The notes beneath the pieces are model-generated. The model did not search any database. It had not been told where the DNA came from and saw only the letters and a list, made by a program, of their open reading frames with translations. The translations under genes and the position numbers were made by a program. Positions 52,741 to 60,028 of a stretch of DNA of 64,000 nt are shown piece by piece; within the stretch, counting starts at the first letter, position 1; the number at the start of each line of letters is the position of its first letter. The stretch covers positions 434,001 to 498,000 of the forward strand of contig NZ_JAAMPA010000001.1 of NCBI RefSeq assembly GCF_011758655.1. Direction: 5' to 3'. This stretch comes from Modestobacter marinus (GTDB lineage: Bacteria; Actinomycetota; Actinomycetes; Mycobacteriales; Geodermatophilaceae).

Positions 52741-54600
52741 TCACAGCCAGCGATCGAACCACTCCGCGACCCGCTCCGACAGGTGCAGCACGTTCTCCCG
52801 TCCCACGATCGTGTGACCCTCGCCCCGGAGGAGGAGCAGTTCGGCCGGCGCGCCCAGCGCGGTCAGCTCCTGGTGCGCCTGGATCGACTCCAGCACCGGC
52901 ACGTTGGTGTCCCGGTCGCCGTGGGTGAGCAGCACCGGCGACCGCAGCCGGTCCAGCACGGTCATCGGGGAGATCGCGGCCAGCATGTCCCGGTCGGTCA
53001 CCGGGTCGCCGTACTCGGTGACCGAGGCCGCTGCCATCCACGGCTCGGTGCCCGCGAAGAACGTGCGGAGGTCGCTCATCCCGGCCAGCGTGGCGCCGGC
53101 GGCGAACAGGTCCGGCCAGCGGGTGAGCGCCACCAGCGTCAGGTAGCCGCCGTAGGACCAGCCGTGCGCGCCGACCCGGCCGGGCAGCGCGATCCCCTCG
53201 GCCACCAGGTGCTCGACGGTGGCGACGACGTCGGTGAACGACCCCTCCCGGGCGGCGAGGTCGTCGGCGGCCATGAACGCGGCACCGTGCCCGCCCGAGC
53301 CGCGCACGTTCGGGGCGAAGACGGTCAGCCCGGCCGCGACCAGCGACTGCGCCACCGGGTGGTAGTCCGGGCGCTCCTGCCCCTCCGGGCCGCCGTGGAA
53401 GCTCACCACCGTGCGGTTGGGGCCGGCGGCCTCCGGCGGGGTGTAGAGCCAGCCGTCCAGCTCGGTGCCGTCGGCGGCCGCGTAGCGCAGCCGGACCGGC
53501 GTCACCAGCAGGTGCGGGTCGGGGCGGCGGGGCGTGCTCGGGAGCGGCACCGGCTCCCGGTCGGCGTCCAGCGCGACCGACCACAGCGACCGGGGCGAGG
53601 TCGGGCCGCTCAGCTCGGCCAGCAGCGTGCCGCCGTCGGCCGACAGCGACCAGCCGGGCATGACCGGCTGCGGCAGCGGCACGGCGCGCACCAGGCCGCC
53701 GCCGGCGAGGTCCCGCAGCTCCAGCTCGGTGACCCCGTCGGCGTTCCAGACGCACAGCACCGTGCCGTCGGCGCGCGCCGCGTAGGACTCCAGGTCGGCG
53801 TCGGGGCGGGCGACGAGCACCTGAGCCGGGCCCGGCTGCCGATCGGCGTCCAGCGGGACGCGGACCAGCCCGGTGCGGTCACTGCGCGGCAGCCCGGGCC
53901 GGGCCGGGAGCGCGGCGCGGAGGAAGACCGCGGAGCCGTCCGGGGCGAACCGGCCGTCCTCGGAGGCGCCGCCGCCGGGGGCGCCGAGCGGGATGACCCG
54001 CCGCTGGGTGCCGGTGGCGACGTCGACCAGCACGACGTGCCGGTGCCCGCGCGGACCCCGCCGGGCCAGCACCGTCCGTTCGTCGGCGGAGACGGCGGTG
54101 ACGGCGAGGAAGCCGCCGGTGGCCAGGGTGCGGTGCGCCCCGCTGACCACGTCGACCAGGACGACGTCGGCGCCCGGGCCGTCGCCGGGGGCGATCGAGC
54201 AGACGTAGTGGCCCGCCGCCGCGGTCCACCCGCCGGCGAAGACGGTGGCCCGCGGGTCCTCCCCGGCGACCAGGTGCCGCTCGGTGCCGTCGGGCCGGAC
54301 GGCCCACAGCTGCGCGCAGATCGACCCGCCGGGGCTGACCAGGTAGGCCAGCCACCCGCCGTCCGGGGACCAGGCGACCGAGACGACCTCCTCCTCGGCA
54401 CCCGACAGCACCGCCGGCGGGGTCTGCTGGTCCAGCGCGGCGACCTCCAGCCGGGGGACGCCGGAGCGGTCGCTGACGTAGGCCACCCGGTCCCCGGTCG
54501 GCGCCAGGGTGGGGCACCAGGCGCCGGGGGCACCGGCGATCTCGGCGACGGCGAGGCGCACCTCGGTGGGCAGCCCGGTGGGGCGCAGGACGTCGGTCAT
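52741..54600 (-). CDS. S9-family prolyl-oligopeptidase-like peptidase
   Basis: 619 residues. An N-terminal beta-propeller (about 1-350) with VAYVSDRSGVPRLEV-type repeats caps a C-terminal alpha/beta hydrolase. The nucleophile is Ser482 in HGWSYGGYL, with Asp564 in HGDRDTNVP and His596 in GEGHTI. S9 enzymes cleave small peptides and amino-acyl amides. No signal peptide is visible, so it acts in the cytoplasm. Located between an amidotransferase and an ATP-grasp ligase, it may degrade the product they make. Confidence 0.92.
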   Translation of the reverse strand: MTDVLRPTGLPTEVRLAVAEIAGAPGAWCPTLAPTGDRVAYVSDRSGVPRLEVAALDQQTPPAVLSGAEEEVVSVAWSPDGGWLAYLVSPGGSICAQLWAVRPDGTERHLVAGEDPRATVFAGGWTAAAGHYVCSIAPGDGPGADVVLVDVVSGAHRTLATGGFLAVTAVSADERTVLARRGPRGHRHVVLVDVATGTQRRVIPLGAPGGGASEDGRFAPDGSAVFLRAALPARPGLPRSDRTGLVRVPLDADRQPGPAQVLVARPDADLESYAARADGTVLCVWNADGVTELELRDLAGGGLVRAVPLPQPVMPGWSLSADGGTLLAELSGPTSPRSLWSVALDADREPVPLPSTPRRPDPHLLVTPVRLRYAAADGTELDGWLYTPPEAAGPNRTVVSFHGGPEGQERPDYHPVAQSLVAAGLTVFAPNVRGSGGHGAAFMAADDLAAREGSFTDVVATVEHLVAEGIALPGRVGAHGWSYGGYLTLVALTRWPDLFAAGATLAGMSDLRTFFAGTEPWMAAASVTEYGDPVTDRDMLAAISPMTVLDRLRSPVLLTHGDRDTNVPVLESIQAHQELTALGAPAELLLLRGEGHTIVGRENVLHLSERVAEWFDRWL

Positions 54601-54742
54601 GGCACCTCCTCGGTCGGGGACGGGGACGGGGGCGGGCGGCGCGGCGGGGTGCCGCGCCGGACCACGCCGTCCGTCGGTCCCGAGTGGAGCAGACGCCTCG
54701 GAGGTGCCGTCCTCCGCCGCGCCGTGCGCGCGGCCCGCCGGG

Positions 54743-56527
54743 TCAGCGGATGCCGTGCCGCTGCAGCCAGAGCTCCAGCAGCCCGGCCTGCCACAGCTGG
54801 TTGGCGCCCAGCGTCGTGCGGTGGCCGTTCGGGTCGGCGAGCAGCTGCTCCACGTAGTCGGCGCGGAACAGGCCGCGCTCCCGGGCCTCGGGTGCGTGCA
54901 GCGCCGCGCGCACCGTCTCCAGGTAGTCGCCGTGCAGGTCGGTGATCGCCGGCACCGGGAAGTAGCCCTTCGGCCGGTCGATCACGTCGGCGGGGATGAC
55001 CCTGCGAGCGGCGTCCTTGAGCACGCCCTTGCCGCCGTGGGCGAGCTTGAGCTCCGGCGGGACGGCGGCGGCGAGCTCCACGAACTCGTGGTCCAGGAAC
55101 GGCACGCGGGCCTCCAGGCCCCAGGCCATCGTCATGTTGTCCACCCGCTTGACCGGGTCGTCGACCAGCATGATCGTCGAGTCCAGGCGCAGCGCCTTGT
55201 CCAGCGTCGTCTCCGCCCCGGGCCGGGCGAAGTGCTCGGCGATCAGCGCCCGGCTGACGTCGTCGGTCACCATCCAGCGGTCGGCGAGCTGGGTGGCCAG
55301 CTCGGCGTGCGACCGGTCGACGAAGACCCGCGCGTAGGCGTCGACGGCCTGCTCGGCCGGGACGCCCTGCAGCGGCGGGTACCAGTCGTAGCCGGCGAGC
55401 ACCTCGTCGGCGCCCTGGCCGCTCTGCACCACCTTGACGTGCTGGCTGACCTGCTGGGAGAGCAGGTAGAAGGCGACCGCGTCGTGGCTGACCTGCGGCT
55501 CGCTCATCGCCGCGACCGCGCCGTCGAGGCCGGCGTGCACGTCGGCGCTGGGCACCATCAGCCGGTGGTGGTCGGTGCCGAAGGTCTCGGCGACGACGTC
55601 GGAGTAGGCGAACTCGTCCCCGGACCGCTCGCCCACGGCCTCGAAGCCGATGGAGAACGTGGCCAGGCCCTTCTGCCCCTCCTCGGCGAGCAGGCCGACG
55701 ACGAGGCTGGAGTCGATGCCGCCGGACAGCAGCACGCCCACCGGGACGTCGGCGACCATCCGCCGGCGCACCGCCACGCGCAGCTGCTCCAGCACGCGCT
55801 CCTGCCACTCCCCGGCGTCCAGACCGGCGAACTCGGCCCGCCGCTCGTGCACCGGGCGCCAGTACTCCCAGTCGGACTCCCGGCCGTCGGGCTCGTAGGT
55901 GCGCACCGTGGCCGGCGGCAGCTTGCCCACCCCGGCCAGGATCGTGCGCGGCGCCGGGACGACGGCGTGGAAGGACATGTAGTGGTGCAGGGCGACCGGG
56001 TCGATGCTGGTGTCCACCCCGCCGGCGCGCACCAGCGCGGGCAGCGAGGAGGCGAAGCGCAGCCGCCCGGGCCCGCGGCTGAGGTACAGCGGCTTGATGC
56101 CGAACCGGTCACGGGCCAGCACCACCCGGCCGGACTCCCGCTCGACGACGGCGAACGCGAACATCCCCAGGAAGCGCTCGACGCAGGCCGCACCCCACCG
56201 GTGGTAGGCCTTGAGCACCACCTCGGTGTCGGAGGTGGAGAAGAACCGGTAGCCGGCGCCCTGCAGCTCGGCGCGCAGCTCCTTGTAGTTGTAGATGATC
56301 CCGTTGAAGACCATCGTCAGCCCGAGCTCCGCGTCGACCATCGGCTGCGCGCCCGCGTCGGTCAGGTCGATGATCTTCAGCCGCCGGTGCCCGAGCGCCA
56401 CCGGCCCGGCCTGCCACCCGCCCGAGCCGTCGGGCCCCCGTCGCTGCAGCTGGTCGCACATGGCGCTGACCGCCGCCATGTCGGCGATGCCTCCGTCGAA
56501 CCGGACCTCACCCGAGATGCCGCACAC
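54743..56527 (-). CDS. asnO: Asparagine-synthase-like amidotransferase, N-acetylglutaminylglutamine-amide type
   Basis: 594 residues from GTG with GGGGAGGGG upstream. The class II glutaminase has Cys2 (MCGISGEVRFDG) and LQRRGPDGSGGW. The synthetase domain has the pyrophosphatase loop LLSGGIDSSLVVGL. The segment RLRFASSLPALVRAGGVD then SFHAVVPAPRTILAGV is what I recall from the amidotransferase of the N-acetylglutaminylglutamine-amide (NAGGN) osmolyte trio. It amidates a carboxylate with glutamine-derived ammonia and ATP. First gene of a three-gene unit. Confidence 0.88.
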   Translation of the reverse strand: MCGISGEVRFDGGIADMAAVSAMCDQLQRRGPDGSGGWQAGPVALGHRRLKIIDLTDAGAQPMVDAELGLTMVFNGIIYNYKELRAELQGAGYRFFSTSDTEVVLKAYHRWGAACVERFLGMFAFAVVERESGRVVLARDRFGIKPLYLSRGPGRLRFASSLPALVRAGGVDTSIDPVALHHYMSFHAVVPAPRTILAGVGKLPPATVRTYEPDGRESDWEYWRPVHERRAEFAGLDAGEWQERVLEQLRVAVRRRMVADVPVGVLLSGGIDSSLVVGLLAEEGQKGLATFSIGFEAVGERSGDEFAYSDVVAETFGTDHHRLMVPSADVHAGLDGAVAAMSEPQVSHDAVAFYLLSQQVSQHVKVVQSGQGADEVLAGYDWYPPLQGVPAEQAVDAYARVFVDRSHAELATQLADRWMVTDDVSRALIAEHFARPGAETTLDKALRLDSTIMLVDDPVKRVDNMTMAWGLEARVPFLDHEFVELAAAVPPELKLAHGGKGVLKDAARRVIPADVIDRPKGYFPVPAITDLHGDYLETVRAALHAPEARERGLFRADYVEQLLADPNGHRTTLGANQLWQAGLLELWLQRHGIR

Positions 56528-56839
56528 GTGTGCCCCTCCCCTGTCCTGTGGTGCGGCGCCGCGCTGCGCCGGCTCGCTGTCCCGCCGTCCCCGCGGCTCG
56601 TGGCCGGGCGGGTCCGCAGGCTGCCGAGGTGACCATTCTGGTCGCTGCGGCGGGACGCGGCGACCGGGCCTCCCGGTGAGCGAGAGGACGCCCCGGCCCT
56701 CGTTGTCGAGCCGACGCGCCGTACCGGGCGTGTCGGCGGCGCGGGCCCGCGGCTGCGCCGTTAGCGTTGCCCCGGTCTGCGAACCGCGCCGAACCCCGCG
56801 CCGAACCCTCCGCGCCGGACTCCCCTGGAGGTCGCTCCC
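56528..56839. other. Divergent intergenic region (asnO / sepH)
   Basis: 312 bp. It carries the purine-rich ribosome site of asnO at the left and GGAGG before sepH at the right. A candidate -10, TAGCGT, lies at 56762-56767 on the plus strand, without a good -35. No repeat or RNA element is recognised. Confidence 0.5.
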
Positions 56840-57865
56840 ATGCGCTCACTGCGCCTCGTGGCGCTCTCCGAGGACGGCACGCACCTGGTGCTCGCCGCGG
56901 ACGCGCCCGACTCGACGGACGGCGAGCGCTTCGAGCTGCCCGTGGACGACCGGTTGCGGCAGGCGCTCCGCGTGGAGGCCCCGCGCCCGGCCCCGGCCGA
57001 GGTGGCCGACGACCTGCCCCCGCGGGTCATCCAGGCCCGGATCCGGGGCGGCGAGACCCCCGAGCAGGTGGCGCACGCCTCCGGCACCCGGGTCGAGCGG
57101 ATCATGCGCTTCGCCCACCCGGTGCTGCAGGAGCGCGCCCGGGTCGCCGAGCAGGCCCGCAGCGCCCGGGTGCGGCTGTCCGAGGGCACGCCCAGCGTGC
57201 CCCTGGAGCAGTTCCTGACCGAGCGGCTGCGGCTGCTCGGCGCCGACCTCGAGGCCGTCAGCTGGGACGCCCACCGCACGGAGGACGGCACCTGGCAGGT
57301 CCAGGCCGACTGGCAGGCCGGCGCGAAGTCCGGCAGCACCCGCTGGACCCACGACATCCCGGCCCGCACGGTGACGCCGGTCGACGCCACCACGATGGAC
57401 TTCGCCGAGGGCACCCGGCTGGTCCGGGTCGTCCCGGACGTCCCGGCCGGCCCGCCCGCCGCACCGGTCTCCCGACGGGGCATCTCCGTGGTCCCCGGCT
57501 CCGCGGCCCCCGGCTCCGACGCCGCGGGTGCGGCGCAGCCCGACGCCGCCCCGGCCGACGAGGACGAGCAGGGACCGGACGCCGAGGCACGGGACGACGC
57601 GGTGCCCGGTGACGAGACGAGCCACGACGCGGCACGGGACGACGAGGCACGGGACGCCGTCCCCGCCGACGGCGACCCGGTCGACGACGTCCCGGTCGAG
57701 GGCCCCGCCGGCGGGCCCCCGCGCCGCAGCGCCTACGACGACGTCGACCCCGACAGCCAGGACACCGCGGTGCTGGGCTCGCTGCTCGACGGCGAGGCCG
57801 AGGACCCGCGGGCCCGCATCCCGGCCTGGGAGGACATCGTCTTCGGGGTCCGCCGCAACCGCTGA
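56840..57865 (+). CDS. sepH: Septation protein SepH
   Basis: 341 residues with GGAGG 9 nt before the ATG. The conserved N-terminal domain (about 1-170) starts MRSLRLVALSEDGTHLVL and includes a helix-turn-helix-like RIRGGETPEQVAHASGTRVE followed by RIMRFAHPVLQERARVAEQA. The middle (about 210-310) is a low-complexity acidic linker rich in Asp-Ala-Arg repeats. The C-terminus RIPAWEDIVFGVRRNR is conserved. In Streptomyces and mycobacteria SepH binds FtsZ and promotes its assembly. No other division gene is adjacent. Confidence 0.92.
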   Translation: MRSLRLVALSEDGTHLVLAADAPDSTDGERFELPVDDRLRQALRVEAPRPAPAEVADDLPPRVIQARIRGGETPEQVAHASGTRVERIMRFAHPVLQERARVAEQARSARVRLSEGTPSVPLEQFLTERLRLLGADLEAVSWDAHRTEDGTWQVQADWQAGAKSGSTRWTHDIPARTVTPVDATTMDFAEGTRLVRVVPDVPAGPPAAPVSRRGISVVPGSAAPGSDAAGAAQPDAAPADEDEQGPDAEARDDAVPGDETSHDAARDDEARDAVPADGDPVDDVPVEGPAGGPPRRSAYDDVDPDSQDTAVLGSLLDGEAEDPRARIPAWEDIVFGVRRNR

Positions 57866-57907
57866 GCCCGACAGCGGCGCCTCGCATCGTCATCCTGTCG
57901 GTCTTCC

Positions 57908-57913
57908 TTGACT
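57908..57913 (+). promoter_or_regulatory. Candidate -35 element for the subtilase gene
   Basis: A TTGACT hexamer lies 100 bp before the subtilase ATG, in an AT-richer stretch. A matching -10 about 17 bp downstream is weak. It is the only sigma-A-like -35 in this intergenic region. Confidence 0.3.
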
Positions 57914-58012
57914 CCTCGTTCGAGTGAGATCACACAGCGTCGCTGGCCATTCACGCTGCGCTCCAACGACTGTTCCTCCCGTAACGCGACACCTACGGAC
58001 AGGACAGCGTGC

Positions 58013-59866
58013 ATGGACACAGGCCCACAGCTCTCGGGTGCATGGCGGCGGCGAGCCGCCCGCGGCGCCGCGCTGACGGTGGCATCGGCCACCGTGATCG
58101 GGATGACCGGAGCTCCCCCCGCCGCCGCGGACACCGGTGCACTGGTGCCGGTCATCGTCGAGGGGGCCGCAGATGCCACCGCGGCCGAGGTCGTGCGCCT
58201 CGGCGGCGTGGTCGACCAGCAGCTCGGCGTCATCGGCGGGCTGCGGGCCCGGGTGCCGGCGGCACGGCTGGCGACGCTCGCAGCCGTGGACGGCGTGCGG
58301 GCCGTCACCCCGGACGGGGAGCTGGTCTCGCTGGACCAGGAGTGGGGCGACGACGACACCCACGAGGACGAGCAGGCGTCGTCGGCCACCGGCAGGTGGG
58401 AGGCCGACCACGACCTGGGTTCCACGCACAGCATCGCCAAGGCCACCGGCGCGGAGAACGTCTGGAGCCAGAACGACCCGGACAACGGCAGGCAGAAGCT
58501 CACCGGCCACGGGGTGGGCATCGCCCTCATCGACACCGGGGTGACCCCGGTGCCCGGCCTGGACGGAGCCGGCAAGGTCGTCAACGGGCCGGACCTGTCG
58601 CTGGACTCGCAGGCCGAGAACACCCGGTACCTCGACGGCTACGGGCACGGCACCCACATGGCCGGCATCATCGCCGGCCGGGACGCGGCGATGCCGGTCG
58701 GCGCCGAGAACGACAAGCAGTACTTCGTCGGGATGGCACCCGACGCGCGGATCGTCAACGTCAAGGCCGGCGCGGCCGACGGTGCGGTCGACGTCTCCCA
58801 GGTGATCGCCGGGATCGACTGGGTGGTCACCAACCGGGCCAGCCACGACATCCGGGTGCTCAACCTGTCCTACGGGACCGAGTCGACGCAGTCGGCGCTC
58901 CTGGACCCGCTGGCCCACGCGGTGGAGAACGCCTGGCGGGCCGGCATCGTGGTCGTGGTCGCCGCCGGGAACGACGGGGAGAGCGGCCCGCAGCCGTTGA
59001 CCATGCCGGCGATCGACCCGTACGTCATCGCAGTCGGGTCCAGCGACCACCGCGGCAGCGACAACCGCGACCAGCACGTGGTCGGCGCCTGGACGAACTC
59101 CGGCACCGACGCACGCCGGCCCGACGTGCTCGCCCCGGGCAAGTCGGTGGTCAGCCTGCGCGTCCCGGGCTCCTCCGCCGACGTCGGCCACCCCGAGGGC
59201 CTGGTCACCGGCGACGCCGCCGGCCGCCTGTTCCGGGGCAGCGGCACCTCGCAGTCGGCAGCGGTGGTCTCCGGCGCCGCGGCCCTGCTGCTGCAGCAGG
59301 ACCCCGGGCTGACCCCCGACCAGGTCAAGGGCGTGCTCCGGGCCAACGCCGATCGGCTGCGCGCCGACGGCAGCCCCGTGCAGGGCGCCGGCGTCCTGGA
59401 CGTCAAGGGCGCGATGGAGCAGGTGAAGGACGGCCGGGTGCCGAGCTACGCCCAGCAGCACCCGCGTTCCACGGGCACGGGTTCGCTCGACGCCGCGCGC
59501 GGCGGCGGCTTCATCGCCGACCCGGACGCCGGGATCCCGCTGACCGGGGAGCGTGACATCTTCGGCCTCCCCTGGCACGCCGCGACCTGGGCCGCGGACT
59601 CCTCGGCAGGGACGGCGTGGTCCGGGGGCACCTGGCGCGGCACGGCCTGGGCCGGCGACACCTGGGTCGACGGCGCCTGGCCGGCCGTCCCGTGGACGCA
59701 GGCGTCCTGGACCGGCATCGCGTGGTCGGACCGGGAGTGGTCCCGCATGCGCTGGCGGGCCGACGAGTGGTCCCGGATGCGCTGGCGTGACGACGACTGG
59801 TCCCGGATGCGCTGGCGGTCCGACCACTGGTCCGCGAGCGGCTGGGGGGTCGCCGAGGCCCGGTGA
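58013..59866 (+). CDS. Secreted S8 subtilisin-like serine protease with Trp-rich tail
   Basis: 617 residues. The N-terminus has twin arginines (WRRRAARG) before a hydrophobic signal, with cleavage probably near APPAAA. A propeptide-like region precedes the catalytic domain, with Asp174 (IALIDTGV), His212 (GHGTHMAG) and Ser413 (GSGTSQSAAVVSG). The last 80 residues are tryptophan repeats of W-x6-8 spacing (EWSRMRW, DWSRMRW). I recall such tails in other actinobacterial S8 proteases, with unknown role. Expected outside the membrane. Confidence 0.9.
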   Translation: MDTGPQLSGAWRRRAARGAALTVASATVIGMTGAPPAAADTGALVPVIVEGAADATAAEVVRLGGVVDQQLGVIGGLRARVPAARLATLAAVDGVRAVTPDGELVSLDQEWGDDDTHEDEQASSATGRWEADHDLGSTHSIAKATGAENVWSQNDPDNGRQKLTGHGVGIALIDTGVTPVPGLDGAGKVVNGPDLSLDSQAENTRYLDGYGHGTHMAGIIAGRDAAMPVGAENDKQYFVGMAPDARIVNVKAGAADGAVDVSQVIAGIDWVVTNRASHDIRVLNLSYGTESTQSALLDPLAHAVENAWRAGIVVVVAAGNDGESGPQPLTMPAIDPYVIAVGSSDHRGSDNRDQHVVGAWTNSGTDARRPDVLAPGKSVVSLRVPGSSADVGHPEGLVTGDAAGRLFRGSGTSQSAAVVSGAAALLLQQDPGLTPDQVKGVLRANADRLRADGSPVQGAGVLDVKGAMEQVKDGRVPSYAQQHPRSTGTGSLDAARGGGFIADPDAGIPLTGERDIFGLPWHAATWAADSSAGTAWSGGTWRGTAWAGDTWVDGAWPAVPWTQASWTGIAWSDREWSRMRWRADEWSRMRWRDDDWSRMRWRSDHWSASGWGVAEAR

Positions 59867-59884
59867 TCCCACCGGCACGGCTGC

Positions 59885-59920
59885 GGAGGGCGTGGGGGTC
59901 TGCCGACTCCCACGCCCTCC
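59885..59920 (+). terminator. Terminator hairpin after the subtilase gene
   Basis: 12-bp arms (59885-59896 and 59909-59920) pair perfectly around a 12-nt loop, 18 bp after the stop. It is followed by an AT-richer C/T run (CATCTCATCCCTTCCTC), the best match to an intrinsic terminator tail in this window. Confidence 0.7.
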
Positions 59921-60028
59921 ACGCATCTCATCCCTTCCTCACCCCCGGGCACCGCATCGCTCAAGTCGGCCCGGGCGGGAGCCGATGACCGGCGCAGGAC
60001 CGGACCTGGCGGAGAGGGAGGTGGGCAC

